Assembly (NCBI GenBank): GCA_034640345.1
Contig: JAXRVH010000005.1
Coordinates: forward strand, 620,001-684,000
Direction of reading: 5' to 3'
Length of the DNA stretch: 64,000 bases
DNA from: Drechslera avenae
Lineage: Eukaryota > Ascomycota > Dothideomycetes > Pleosporales > Pleosporaceae
The translations under genes were made by a program, and so were the position numbers. Below the pieces are notes generated by a model, which worked only from the letters and a program-made list of their open reading frames with translations, did not search any database and was not told where the DNA came from. Positions within the stretch are counted from its first letter, which is position 1, and each line of letters opens with the position of its first letter. Shown here piece after piece: positions 1 to 11,778 of the stretch.

Positions 1-393
1 CGGAGCCCATTGCTGCGACGAGACGGGCACGTGTTGGGCATGTGTCGTACCAGTTATCCCACTTGATTTGATCTCATCCAATACCGACCTTTTCACTTCG
101 GCAGCAATCTGAGCGATGAGTTGTGGATCAACGACACTTGCAGCGTCCGACTTTTCAAACGCATGGCCAATGGCAGACTTGAGTGGCTGCTGAATTGGCT
201 GGGAGCCGCTGTCAAAGCTGTGCCTGTCCCATGCCGGGCTATTGTCACGAGGCTGGCGCTCGGACGCATCAGTGCTGGTGCGGGATATGGGTCTTGTGCC
301 ATACTCGGGGCTTCTATCGCGAGGATAGTAGTGACTGTCGTAAGAGGCAGGATAGGGGGCGTTGTTGGCGTCGGATTGGTCGCGATAGGCCAT
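1..393 (-). CDS. Hypothetical hydrophilic protein, N-terminal part (runs off left edge)
   Basis: The minus strand is open from an ATG at 393 to the window edge: 131 codons with no stop, so the gene continues outside. The N-terminal half is rich in Tyr, Asp, Arg, Ser and Pro (it begins MAYRDQSDANN) and looks disordered. Around residues 80-110 comes a more ordered, helix-like stretch (VVDPQLIAQIAAEVKRSVLD). No signal peptide or membrane segment is visible in this part. I do not recognise the family. An in-frame TAG about 50 nt upstream of the ATG closes the frame, and no other in-frame ATG lies between. That TAG is part of a possible CTAG splice acceptor, so a further 5' exon cannot be excluded. 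The gene is divergent from the STE11-type kinase, about 2.1 kb away. Confidence 0.6.
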   Translation of the reverse strand, partial: MAYRDQSDANNAPYPASYDSHYYPRDRSPEYGTRPISRTSTDASERQPRDNSPAWDRHSFDSGSQPIQQPLKSAIGHAFEKSDAASVVDPQLIAQIAAEVKRSVLDEIKSSGITGTTHAQHVPVSSQQWAP

Positions 394-1371
394 GCTGGAG
401 TCCAATGGCAGATGGTCGGGTGTGGCTGCAGTATGACGTTGCTAGGTGCGAATATAGAGTCGAGCGGGCGACCGTTTGTGGAGCGCAGCGGATAGGTGCT
501 GCTGCTATTGCAGAATGGCCATGCAGGTGCGCTGGCGACGGATTGCGCGAGAAGACAGAGGCAGGAGAAATGGAGAGGAGAGGGTGGACGGGAAAGAGGG
601 GATATCTTGGAAGTCAGATTGTGGGCACGAACACGGCACAGCGGCCTTGACGGTTTTCTATCAGGCAGCGATACCCCGGGCAGCCATGGGCAGCGAAGGA
701 GAAGGTGGCAAGCAACGGGTTGAACAACGGATGTGTTCTGTCAGGTTTGACTGGTTGCGCCGCTTCCATCCCCTCAGCCTTCTGAGCCATGGATGCGGCG
801 CACGCAGGCTGCGAGGCGACTGGCAGACGGCGTGTCTGGGTGCGTCATACGGACCAGGAACGTCATCATGGGCTATTGGAGGTATACAGTACACAGCCAG
901 CCGAGTCGCAGGTGCCGTTGATCGTCAGGAGAGGCGATGGAACCTGGGACATGATATACGCGGACATGGGCGGACATGATGCGATTTGTTTGTTTGTTTA
1001 GCAGCTGTCAATGACGCGACGACGGGCGCTGGCTATTTGCCGTCTTCGTTTCAACGTCTCATCACTGCCACCGGCTGGCCACTGCGCATCGGGGGCGGCA
1101 TGACACGCATCCCCCGTATCTCTCATGACGAACAAGCGAGCCAGTGTTGGCAAAAGGGGCAGCAGCACGCGGGACGAGCATCATTTGCGCAATGTCTATC
1201 AGTGACGGGGTGAGGGTTGGGTTATGCGCATCCTGGGCTATGGCGAGGCGGGGCGGGGCGGTTACCAGCTGGACAGGCCGCAAGTCAAGTGCATGTGGCG
1301 GCGAGGCGGCTGAAGGGAGACGGGATGCGTGCGAACAAGACCGGACAGGTACCGGTACAGGCAGGCAGACG

Positions 1372-1391
1372 TGATGATGATGATGATGATG
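1372..1391. repeat. GAT trinucleotide microsatellite
   Basis: About six tandem GAT units in the region upstream of the MAPKKK. It is not in a supported coding frame. Confidence 0.8.
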
Positions 1392-2424
1392 GCCGTCCAG
1401 CAGAGAGGCAGACTCGTAGATCCGACAGTTGACAGCCGGCAGATAGATGGAGGTTTTGGTTCGCATGTCCGCCAGATAGATGGCCAGCGGCAGGCACTTG
1501 GCTGCTGGGTACTATTTACAGCAGACAAAAGGCCATGGCCCATGGCCCTGCATTGTATCAAGGCCAGGATAGATTAAATGCTGAGGCATTGCTGCAACCA
1601 TGCAAGCGCCCGCCGAGCTTCAGCACGCCGGCACGTGTGTGGCACCATCTTGGAGCGGACGACGCCCAAGTAGCATCTCGGCCTAGCATCCTGCTCGACT
1701 CTGGACTTCTTGACTCTGGACCCCGGACAAGCAAAGGCAAGCTGCGCGCGCAGTCAGCTGTCGACAGAGTTCTTGTCTGCTACATGTTGAAAAGACAATG
1801 CCGTGGCCTGCGCACTCGTGGCTGGCAGCCCCATAGCACCGCCCGTGTCCGATTCGCTCGCGGACGCAGGGCGACAGTCTCACTAGCGTTTCACGTCTCA
1901 CGTTGACCACGAGCGGTGCCAAAAGCTGTCTCCACGCTCGCGCTCGCTCCACCGCATCCCCCCCCCCCCAAGGCGACGGGACTGTCCTCTGTTTTAGAGC
2001 CCGTGTCTTTGTTTCCCCCAATTCTCATCGACGTGTGCTGCGCCAGTCATCCCAGGGGGACAAGCGAGCGCCGCAATAAAGAAGGCCAAAACCCCCCCCC
2101 ATCCCACAAAGACGACACTCTCGCCTCAGGCCATTCGTCGACGCCTTGTGCCCAACACACTCACTCATCCGAGCCAGCACCCAGCACCCGACCCACGCCT
2201 GCCCAGTGACTCCGACACACGCTCCCGCAAACTTGTCTAGCGGCCCTGCCTAAGCTACTCGACGCTGTTGGGACCCCCGGCTTGACACGCTCTTGGTATC
2301 ACTGCACCAACTTGGTCCCGTACTACGTCGACCACCACATCCCGGCCATTCCACCTGTCCGCGCCGTGTTTACGATACACACCTTCACTCAAGCCCGATT
2401 TCCATCCCCCGTACCATCCCCACA

Positions 2425-2441
2425 ATGCATATATGAGTTAG
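2425..2441 (+). promoter_or_regulatory. Two minimal overlapping uORFs in the MAPKKK leader
   Basis: About 100 nt before the kinase ATG lie two tiny upstream frames. ATG at 2425 encodes three residues and stops at 2434-2436. ATG at 2433 encodes two residues and stops at 2439-2441. If the mRNA leader covers them, they could damp translation of the kinase. Transcript extent is not known from sequence. Confidence 0.35.
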
Positions 2442-2540
2442 CGTAGACCGAGCGACACACCGACACCGACAAGCTGCCTACTTCCGCCCACTCCACCCAC
2501 CACGCCCACACTCCTCCCCGAGCCTGTCCACGACCACGAC

Positions 2541-5534
2541 ATGGCCATGCTCGCCTCAAAGTCTCCGTATCCCGCACCCTCCCTCAGTGGAGGGGCATCG
2601 CAGTCGTCCGGCCAGTACAACGCCGGCCTTTCCAGCTACCGCAACCACGCCTCCAACACACGGGCCGAGCAATCTATGATTGCCTCACCGACCGAGTCAG
2701 AGTTCTCTGAGATCTATGACGCACCCGATGCCATTCGGTGAGCATCCCACCCCTCACCTCACCTCACCACCCCCCGTGTGTCGCTAACATGTCTAGACAT
2801 TGGGACGAGGACAAGGTTGGCGACTGGCTGAAGCGTATAAATTGCGCCCAGTATGTCGAGCTCTTCAAGCGTATGCTCACCATCACCTCCTCCTCCAACA
2901 CATGGACGACTGCTGACAGCCGTAGACAACCACATCAATGGCGAGAACCTAATGGAGATGGATCAGACCCACCTCAAGGACATGGGCATCAAGAAGGTTG
3001 GCGACCGCGTCCGCATTGGCTCGCAAGCCAAGCAGCTCCGCAACAAGGAATACAAAAAGGCTTCAAGACGGACGTCAAACAGGCAGTCGCTCGCCACTCT
3101 GGACAACACAGCATACACACCACCATCCTCGGGCTCGCCTCGTCCCCTCTACTCTGCACGCTCCAACGCTGCCACGTCGAATCCCGTCAGCTCGCGGTCT
3201 GACAAGCGCATGTCAAGACAAATCACAAACGCCGAGCTTAGCAGCTATGCGTACAGCGCAAAGTCACCGTCTCGTCCCGGCTCACCTCTTGTTGACCAAG
3301 AGACCCGCAACCTTCGATCACAACGTCAAGGAGGGCTGAACAGCCCCAAGAGCCTCGACCCCAAGACGTACAACGCTCACCCCCTAAGCGCTTCCAGCAG
3401 CTCTGCCAACATCACCTCGCAATTTGTACGGAACCAACGGAGCACACCCACCGAAACTCCTCAAACGGCCCGCTTCGCCCACCACGTTCGCGCTAGCCCC
3501 AGCGTAGACAGCGCCACCAACAGCGCCATCTTGCCTCACGACAAGGCACTTGTGCGTGTCATATACGACGGTGGACGGACATCGGTTGTGAATATTGAAG
3601 GCTGCAAGACTGCTGACGAGGTCATGCACAAGACCTTGACAAAGGGACACCTCAACACTGCGCATGTGAAGAATTACTGCTTCTACATCCTCAACAGCGC
3701 CGAGCCAGATCCGTCATTGTCGGAACGTTTGAGCGATATCGAGGTCTACAGGCTCGTCAAGGACGCGAACCGACACGAACGCGGCCGATTGATTCTCCGC
3801 AAGGTGCATGCTGGCGAACCGGACGAGGACCAACTGAAGGCTGCCGCTGGCATCTACCAACAACAGAACTTCCAGCAAACACAGACCGTCTACGTCCCAG
3901 CCAGCAGCCGCAGTCAGACAAAGGTCGAGAAGCTCATGGGCGAATCCCTGGCTGCCGTTAGCTACCCGCTGTCGCCCACTTCTGCACAAGAACGAGAGCG
4001 CCACATCAACTCGACAGCTCAGAACCTCGAAGGACCTGCCGATGCTGCGAGATCGCCCATCTTCCAGGCACGTGCGCGCAAACTGAAGCAATTCTACGGT
4101 GCTCGACCTCCCAGCGAGCTCATCACCTCTGACCTGACCTCATACTTCCCCGACGTTGGCAAGGATGAGATTGACAAGACTGTTCGCATGTCAATACGTC
4201 GATCACACAGGCTCAGCCGAGCCGCCTCCCGTCTGTCCATGGCATCCAACTTTAGCGTTGCTTCTAGCCTGAAGGATGCGCCGCCTCTCCCGTCCATCGC
4301 CGACAGTTGGCTCCAAGGAGGGGCCCAAGCCAAGCCACTCCGGCCGCTGTCAGTCATGCGACTTGGCCTGCCTAACCAGTCTGGCTATCGCGACTCCATG
4401 GCGTCTTCTGTTCTGGAGCCACTCGATGAAGAATCACCTCTTGAGCCGAACCGAAAGTCATACGTCTCATTCGCTGGCGATAGCGGTTCGGATACTCTGG
4501 CCATTACCGACCCTGATGGCAACACTACTCTGCAATCCTACTTCGACGATGGCGGTAGCAGCCTCGCAGGTAGCAGTAGCAGCAACACCGAGAATGGTGA
4601 TTCGCTCAACAAACGTCTCTCCGAAGCCATTGCCGAGGATGGCGAAGAGTCGGATGATGAGTTGGCCGAGTACCTCGAACAGGATTCTTGGGACAACGTC
4701 AAATACATGAAGGGAGCTCTCATCGGACAGGGATCCTTTGGCAGCGTGTACCTGGCGCTACATGCGGTGACTGGTGAGCTTATGGCTGTCAAGCAAGTCG
4801 AGCTTCCGTCTGTAGCTGGTGCTTCCCAAATGGACCACAAGAAGACCAACATGGTCGAAGCCCTGAAGCACGAAATCGGCCTACTTCGAGAGCTCAAGCA
4901 TAAGAACATTGTGCAGTACCTTGGGTCCAACTCGGATGAGAGCCATCTCAACATTTTCCTGGAATACGTCCCCGGTGGTTCCGTGGCGACCATGCTGATC
5001 AACTACGGTCCCCTCGGAGAATCTCTCATCCAGAACTTTGTTCGCCAGATCCTTACTGGTCTTTCTTACCTTCACTCGCGTGACATTATCCACCGAGACA
5101 TCAAGGGTGCAAACATTCTTGTCGACAACAAGGGCTCCGTCAAGATTTCGGATTTTGGTATCTCGAAGCGTATCGAAGCCTCTACGTTAGGCGGCGGCAA
5201 GAAGGGAGCACAGCGCGTCTCTCTTCAGGGCTCAGTCTTCTGGATGGCTCCGGAAGTCGTCCGACAGACTGCTTACACTCGCAAGGCCGACATCTGGTCT
5301 CTCGGCTGTCTGGTTGTGGAGATGTTTACCGGAAGCCATCCTCATCCCAACTGCACCCAATTGCAAGCTATTTTCAAGATTGGTGGTAGTGGTGATGCCA
5401 GCCCAACCATTCCTGAGAATGCCGGCGACGATGCCCGAACATTCCTGGCCGACACTTTCCTCATTGATCATGAGGCGCGTCCTAGCGCGGACGAACTTCT
5501 GGCCAGCTCCTTCATAACAAACCAAGGTGCATAA
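2541..5534 (+). CDS. STE11: STE11-type MAP kinase kinase kinase (SAM, RA-like, kinase)
   Basis: Three exons (2541-2737, 2797-2870, 2926-5534) join in frame to 959 aa. Intron 1 has a CTAAC branch site. A SAM domain lies near residues 67-125 (it includes DWLKRINCAQYVELFK and spans both introns). A Ras-association-like domain follows at about 295-385, then a long Ser/Pro-rich linker. The C-terminal kinase has the Gly loop GQGSFGSVYL, lysine in MAVKQVEL, catalytic loop HRDIKGANIL (near 813), DFG and APE. This order is that of Ste11/SteC, the MAPKKK that acts above the MEK and MAPK of the pheromone, filamentation and infection pathway; the SAM domain binds the Ste50 adaptor. All kinase residues are present. 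The start is the first ATG of the frame that splices into the SAM domain. Confidence 0.93.
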
Positions 5535-7317
5535 AGCTCCACATACGAAACGATGAACAGCGCTAGCATGGAACGGAGAAACATTCACTTTTGAACTCTG
5601 CATCAGGGGATTTAGGAACAACGCATCTTGTGGTGTACATGGTGTTTTTTTTTTGCAGTTCTTGGGACTTTCTTTCTTCTTTTAACGCCCCTTTACGCTC
5701 TTATGCGAATGATTTTGTATTATACCATTTTGAGAATTATTTTCTTTTCTCCTGTGGTCGAGAAAAGAATGGCTGCGAACGGCACACAAATGTGCTTAAT
5801 GGGTACGATAAGGGGTTTCGGTCAGCATGCAGCATCAGAGCTGGTCCATTACAATCTTTTTCCCCCAAACCTATTTACCTCTATAGTACAGTTTGTAAAC
5901 AACTTACACACTCACTTTGTAATATCAAACCAAACCTTCATTCCGCCTTTTGTTTGAGCATTGACTTTGTGCCATTGTCACACCCTCCCCACCCCCACTA
6001 CAATGGAAGAAAAGAAAAGCATGACGTACACTTAGCGATCGAGGTTTGAGCAACTTGAAGCTGCCGAGGTCGCATCATCGATAACAGATAACGCTGCTGC
6101 TGGACCCTTTTTTTTCGCGTCCGCGTATCCCCGTGTCCTCCGCGCTTCCCCGTGACTACAAACCATGATTGTCTCATGACACGAATGTATCCACGAAATA
6201 AGCTTTTTTTCTTTCATTCATCACATTTGCCTTTTTTTTCGGTAGTTGATCTTGTTCGGGTAAATGATTCTTTTCTGGTGCCTAGAGTAAAAGAAATAAA
6301 GTCAAGTGCGTAGGGGGGGTGGGGGGTGTTGGCGTTTCATCAATCTTTTGCCAGACAACGATTGTCGTCGGACTCTGAACAAATGCAACAGTTGATAGAA
6401 GAGAGAGAAGTAGGTAACAGACTGAGCCAAACCATTATCCCCGGGGAGGTTTTTTTTAATTCCCACGTTCTAGGAAAGACTTGTTGGTGAGATAAATAAT
6501 AGCGAATGCGTCAAGTTCACATTACATGTACATATACGCTGTACTGTAAGCCCCACATACCATAACCCACACGTCTTCTCGCGTGGTATTGCCTTGCCCT
6601 GTCTGCCCGGACTATTAGAGACTCGGGCAAGGTAGGTAAGCAAGTCCGCGCTGCGGGGCAGCACAAGAAATACGCCGCTCTCTTTCCCCATCCCCCCTCC
6701 AAACCTACTGCCCTGTACGGACTAACTCCCACGCCTTTCACGTGACCTGTTTGCCTCGGCTTACGGGTTTAGGAATATGCATGTACCGCGTGTTTTCTTT
6801 GTTCGCCGCTGAAGGGGGTTAAACCGGACCGAATACCACGAATCATTTCATAGCGGCTGATTCGGGGGAAGAGGGAATGGAGACAAGGTTTCGGTACATG
6901 GCGAACAAGGCGCTTTGGTTTCAACTGATAGTAGGGGTGGTAAGGGTAAGTGTTTTCTGACACTTGAACTTGCAAAGTCCGGGAAAAGTGGGCGGTTGTG
7001 GTTTTCCTTCTTGGCAGTGAGGACGGCATTGTGTAGTGGGGTAGTAGGCGCAGGGATAAGTACATATGGGGTTGGGGTGCGGGGAAAGGGTATAAGTATG
7101 ACGGAGAGGGGCTGGAGAGGTACAAGCTGTTTGATTTCTTCAACCCCTTTTGTGAATTGGGTTGTTTTTTGTTTGTTCTCTTTTCATCAACTCGTAGTCC
7201 ACCTTATTGAGGTTTAGGTCTTTTGGTCATTATCTTTCTTTGAGAGAGAGAGAGAGAGAGAGGGAAACGAAGAGAAAACTACTTACGGCATACAACAAAC
7301 CAGTACAACTATATACC
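5535..7317. other. Intergenic region between MAPKKK and alcohol dehydrogenase
   Basis: 1.8 kb without a convincing gene. The first part is T-rich and looks like a 3' untranslated region; the 152-codon frame there has T-run composition rather than protein character. A G-rich run lies near 6313-6329. A palindromic TCACGTGA (6738-6745), a bHLH-type site, lies about 570 bp before the ADH start. Confidence 0.6.
7242..7262. repeat. GA dinucleotide microsatellite in ADH leader
   Basis: About ten GA repeats 55 bp before the ADH start codon, probably within the 5' untranslated region. Such tracts in leaders vary in length between strains. Confidence 0.8.
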
Positions 7318-8558
7318 ATGGCTTCTTCACCGGAGATTCCAAAGAAATACAAGGCCGTTGTTTACGATGCGCCTGGCTCCATTTCAACAAAGATTGAAAC
7401 CCTCGATATGCCTGAGCCGGGCGCTGGCGAGGTCCTTGTCAATCTCACCCACTCTGGTGTCTGCCACTCGGACCTCGGCGTCATGATCAATACGTGGAAG
7501 ACGCTACCGTTCCCCACGCAAGCAGGCCAAGTAGGTGGGCACGAGGGCGTGGGCAAGATAGTCAAGATGGGTCCTGGAACGGACAATGCGGCGGTCAAAA
7601 TAGGTGATCGTGTAGGAATCAAGTGGATGGCGGGGATTTGTGAGAGCTGTGAAGCGTGTAGGGCGGGCATAGATGCTAGCTGTTTCTCAGGTGTAAGTTT
7701 TCCATCTTTTTTTTTCAAGATTGTTCTTCGAGAGGGGGAAGGGAAGGGGGGGGGGGCAACACTATCAAAACAGCCGCAGTTTCTATCTTTTTTTTTACAT
7801 GATATATCGGTCAACTAGAATAAACTAACTTGTAAACTCAACAGAAAATCTCGGGATATTACACCCCAGGCACCTTCCAGCAATACGTCATCTCAGCTGC
7901 CAACTACGTCACACCCATTCCGGACAGTCTTGATTCTGCGGCCGCTGCGCCCCTCCTCTGCGCTGGCACAACAGTCTACTCTGCGTTGCGAAAGGCAAAC
8001 GCCGAGTCGGGCAAGTGGGTTGTTATCAGCGGTGCAGGAGGCGGCCTTGGTCACCTGGCCGTGCAGTTCAGTGCCCGGGGCATCGGACACCGCGTCATTG
8101 GCATCGACCACTCTTCCAAGAAGGACCTTGTCATGGAAAGCGGGGCGGAGCATTTCCTCGCCGTGGATGGCGCAGACGACGTGGTTGGTGCTGTGAATGC
8201 TCTTACCAATGGACTTGGCGCTCACGCTGTCGTGGTTTGCACGGCGAACAACAAGGCCTACGGACAGGGACTCGACATGCTTCGGTTCGGTGGACGCCTC
8301 GTCTGTGTCGGTATCCCTGAGGGAGACTTGTTGCCTATTTCGTCTGCATCTCCTAGTCTTATGATAATGAAGTCGCTGCAGATTGTGGGGTCTGCCGTGG
8401 GCTCAAGGAATGAGGCGATTGAGACGATGGATTTTGCGGCTAGGGGCATTATCAAGACGCATTTTAGGGTCGAGAAGATGGATAAGTTGACAGAAGTGTT
8501 CAAGGAAATGGATGAGGGCAAGCTACAGGGTAGGGTGGTGTTGGATTTGTCGGACTAG
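7318..8558 (+). CDS. Zinc-dependent alcohol dehydrogenase (ADH1-like)
   Basis: Two exons (7318-7692, 7845-8558) give 362 aa. The 152-nt intron contains a G-run near 7747-7757. This is a medium-chain Zn-dehydrogenase that interconverts ethanol or other primary alcohols and aldehydes with NAD, expected in the cytosol. Catalytic zinc ligands are Cys49 (GVCHSD), His75 (GGHEGVG) and the Cys in PLLCAGTTVY. The structural zinc site has four cysteines (108, 111, 114, 122; CESCEACRAGIDASC). The Rossmann motif GAGGGLGHLAVQ follows. Everything needed for activity is present, and length fits yeast-type ADH (about 350 aa). The ATG at 7318 has a good context (ACCATGG); the frame stays open upstream through the GA repeat but has no better start. 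Fermentative versus oxidative role cannot be read from sequence. Confidence 0.93.
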
Positions 8559-8682
8559 AACGGTGCTGAACATGTATGAGTGTGTGTGTGTAAAGCCAGT
8601 ATAGCAATCACGAATATTTTATGACAAAGCTCGTAGAACATGGTCTTGTACATGTTGATTAGCCGTACAAGTTAGGTTGCAT

Positions 8683-9435
8683 TCACAACCTTTCCGACAG
8701 TGGTATACTACTGGTGGTCGGCTTAGACTTGCCCGACTTGCCTACAGTCGGTATGATATCCTCATCTGGGATGTAGTTGGTAAAGTCACTACTGGCACTG
8801 TCCCTGACATCAACCAAGTTTCGTTCTCTTGATTTCCATCTTGGTACATCTCCATTTCGAGCGCGGCCCACGCCCATGTCTCTCCACCGCTTCGGCGGCT
8901 TGACACCCATCTCGACTAGATTCGACCATATCCTCTCGCCTCGCTTGTTCCACCTCTCCATCCTTTCCTCGTATTCCTTGTCGGATGGTTTCCAATTGCT
9001 CTTCAGTATGCGGCGAATCGCCTCTGGCGAGACTTTGAAGTGTTCGGCCAGAACGGGAGTAGTGAACTTATCGGGCTGGGTGCTGTTCAGATGCCGTATC
9101 CCTTCCATGGTATCGGGCGACAGCTTTTTGCGTGGGTTCCAGGCTTCGCCGCCGAGCTTCTCCTTCAAGGCTTCCTTTTGTATCGCCCACGCGGGACGCT
9201 CGCGCTTTCTTGGAAACTCTTCTCCGCTGAGTGCATCTTCTATCTCCGTTTCAGGCTTTACACCCTCAGGTCTCGAGGCGGACTGATCTACTTTACGCGG
9301 TCCACGCGCATCCGAGAGAAACCGCGACGGTTGTGGGTGTATGAGAGGGCGACAAGCAGCGAAAGCCGGCTGGAGGTTTGTGAGGGATCGTATGAAAAGG
9401 CCAAGTGCCGTCCGAGAGCAACTGTGGCAACTCAT
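8683..9435 (-). CDS. RRG9: RRG9 / neugrin-family mitochondrial protein
   Basis: Single exon, 250 aa from the ATG at 9435. The frame continues upstream to 9570 but without a better ATG. The N-terminus (MSCHSCSRTALGLFIRSL) is basic and hydroxylated, as in a mitochondrial presequence. The centre, from about residue 80, has the conserved block of Required-for-respiratory-growth protein 9: a WAIQKEALKEKL helix, then DTMEGIRHLNSTQPDKFTTP and a helix-turn-helix-like VLAEHFKVSPEAIRRILKS. In yeast RRG9 is needed for respiratory growth and mitochondrial DNA maintenance; neugrin in animals acts with 16S rRNA. Role here is by family. It is divergent from the mpaB-like gene. Confidence 0.87.
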   Translation of the reverse strand: MSCHSCSRTALGLFIRSLTNLQPAFAACRPLIHPQPSRFLSDARGPRKVDQSASRPEGVKPETEIEDALSGEEFPRKRERPAWAIQKEALKEKLGGEAWNPRKKLSPDTMEGIRHLNSTQPDKFTTPVLAEHFKVSPEAIRRILKSNWKPSDKEYEERMERWNKRGERIWSNLVEMGVKPPKRWRDMGVGRARNGDVPRWKSRERNLVDVRDSASSDFTNYIPDEDIIPTVGKSGKSKPTTSSIPLSERL

Positions 9436-9855
9436 CGTTGTGTTGTTTGGAAGTTGTCGATGTTGGTACTTTTGCAGTTTACCATATCTCGCACGGGCCC
9501 GCAACCTAAACTTTCGACGCCACCCACCCGTTACACACCTACCATAAGTCGTGACATCAACGACAACCAACGGCCTTTCACACTAATCTTGACCGCCATG
9601 TACCGTTATCTTAGGATCATCGATTTCTGTAATCGTCGCCAAGACTCTCATATATCTGATCGCAGGGCAAGAGCGGCAAAATGGGGGTCAACGCCCCCCC
9701 TGCTCCTGCCACTCACTCTTGCACTAGTGCCTCGGTATCATATGACGGGATGCCCGGGCTGCTCTTGTTCACGAGGTCTGCTACTTCTATAACTGTTCTT
9801 ATCTCATCGTGAAGTTGCAGTGCTAGTTTGCCTGACCGCATTTCAATCCATCATC
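9436..9855. other. Divergent promoter region, RRG9 / mpaB-like gene
   Basis: 420 bp between two start codons transcribed apart. No gene and no clear known motif seen. An early C-run (near 9697) and AT-richer DNA lie in the middle. Confidence 0.55.
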
Positions 9856-11351
9856 ATGGCTTTGTCTAACCCGTTCCAGAGGCGCACTGCCAATACAAAA
9901 GAGTACGTCCAAGGATGCTACTCTGCTACCGACAGGCACTAACCGCTACCAGCTGTTGGGGTTACCGGTTCGAGTGGACGTCTAATCATCTTACTCCGGA
10001 ACAGATGAAACCGATGAAGTTTTCATACGATGTACTGGCAGAAGAGTGTCTTGATAGATTGAATGCTATATCGCCACCGCAGAAGGGTGTTTTGCCGAGA
10101 AACGATAGTAGTAGGACCGCCTTGTCCTCTGTACCGGGTACAGAAGAAGAGAAGAAAGAGCCACTTCCAGTACCCAAGCGAGACCTTTATGCTTTGCTAG
10201 AAGAGCACCATGACTCCGATCCAAAGCTTGCAGAGTTATGGCGTGAAATTCATACGGTTCCAGAGTGGGTGGACTGGGACCAGATTGGAAGAGGTCAGGA
10301 TGTATTTTATCGGTACGGAGGACCTGCCTTGACTGGTCTCACTTTCCAGTCTCTATTAGGCGGCATGGGTGCAGCACGCGTTGTCGAAACACTGGCCAGA
10401 ACTGGAGGCTTCAGTACAAGGGTTGCAAGAGGCAGACTGTTTGAAACCACACAACACATCCTCCAATGCACACGGACGTTAGAAGGTATCAAGCCAGGTG
10501 GCGAAGGCTTCGCCTCATCAATACGCGTCCGGTTTCTGCACTCAGCCGTGCGGCAACGCATCATGAAGCTCGCAAACGAACGACCCAGCTACTTCGACGT
10601 AGAAAAATGGGGCATACCAATCAATGACCTAGATCAAATCGCCACCATTGGCACCTTCTCCTCTACACTGATATACCTAAGCTTCCCACGTCAGGGCATA
10701 TTTCTCCGCCAACAGGAAATATACGACTACCTAGCTCTCTGGCGTTATATTGGCTACCTGATGGGCACTCCAGACGAATGGCTCTCGACTCCCACCAAAG
10801 CAAAAGCCATCATGGAGTCGCTACTCTTGCACGAGGTCGATCCCTCCGAAATGTCTAAAACAATGGCCAACAACATCATCTACGCACTCAAGGAGGAACC
10901 CCCTACCTTTTCCTCCGCAGATATGCTTACCGCCAGCGCCCGCTGGCTAAACGGCAACGAGCTCTGTGACCGCCTCGGCCTAAAACGCGTATCATCGTAT
11001 TACTGGTCCCTCATGGCAGGCCAATGTCTCTTCTTCATCTTCTACTGCTACACATATCGAATGTTCCCCAACGCAGACCGCACGAGAATCGATCGCGCAA
11101 AGGAGATTTTCTGGACCTTGATTGTAAAGGCGAAGTGGGGGCTTGCGGGCACCGAGACGAACTTTGACTTCAAGTATGTACCACAGTATGATACACTGAC
11201 GCATCTGGGAGATATTGGGGAGAGAAAGCGGACGGCGTTTAGCAACGAGATGAGGAATTTGAAGGCGTTGGGGATTGCGGTAGGGGCTTTGGCTGTGGGG
11301 GCGCTGGTGAGTTTGAAGGTGGCATCGTACGTGATTGGGAGGATGTGGTAG
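9856..11351 (+). CDS. mpaB/DUF2236 (rubber-oxygenase-like) membrane protein
   Basis: Two exons (9856-9902, 9953-11351) give 481 aa. The 50-nt intron has a perfect CACTAAC branch site. The first exon supplies MALSNPFQRRTANTK; the rest matches the ER-bound oxygenase mpaB / latex-clearing-protein fold (DUF2236). Recognisable are VPEWVDWDQIGRGQDVFYRY, the helix with RVRFLHSAVRQRI (candidate haem-associated Arg/His), and DYLALWRYIGYLMGTPDEWL. A hydrophobic helix near the C-terminus (ALGIAVGALAVGALVSLKVA) and a second one before it suggest membrane attachment. MpaB itself cleaves a farnesyl chain in mycophenolic acid synthesis. No secondary-metabolism genes surround this one, so a housekeeping oxidative role is as likely; the substrate is unknown. 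Confidence 0.85.
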
Positions 11352-11778
11352 ATTTGCTTCAAAGGTGGGATTCACTGTGTACCTTTTCTTCCGCTTCTTG
11401 TTCTTGTATTACTCTCAATATCTTGGTGTGCTTGTTGAAGTAGAGGTCAAAAATTGCAAGTATGAATGTATAAAAGTAAAGGCATTTGAATGCTCCAACT
11501 TCACCTCGCCTTTTTGCCCAAGCGCTAGCATGCGCATCACGATGAAATTGACGTTAAAGATCTTGGCGAGATCTCACTCCCAGTGATGGTCAAGGCGTTA
11601 GTAACAGCAAGATATAAACGTCCACACACTATCGTTGTTTCTCTCAATCAACCATCCCTTGTAGTCAGGCTCGGATCTCCCCAACCTCAATCATCACTCC
11701 TCTTTGCCTTTACTTGTTCTTACCTCTCTCGTCACCCAGCCACACCATCAAACAGCCGCAAAACCCCTTCAACCAACG
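11352..11778. other. Intergenic region 3' of mpaB-like gene
   Basis: Short region with T-rich DNA after the mpaB-like stop, then pyrimidine-rich DNA leading to a weak downstream gene. Nothing else is supported. Confidence 0.5.

Larger units (their letters stand above)
394..2540. other. Divergent intergenic region with long STE11 leader
   Basis: A 2.1-kb stretch without a supportable gene. The open frames here are short, overlapping and of low quality. It holds the upstream regions of the left-edge gene and of the MAPKKK, pyrimidine-rich DNA just before the kinase start, a run of 12 C at 1958-1969 and another of 9 C at 2092-2100. Confidence 0.6.

Noticed and set aside
5591..6049. 152-codon plus-strand frame after the MAPKKK
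   Set aside because: T-rich composition, Phe/Cys/His-rich translation without motif; fits a 3' untranslated region.
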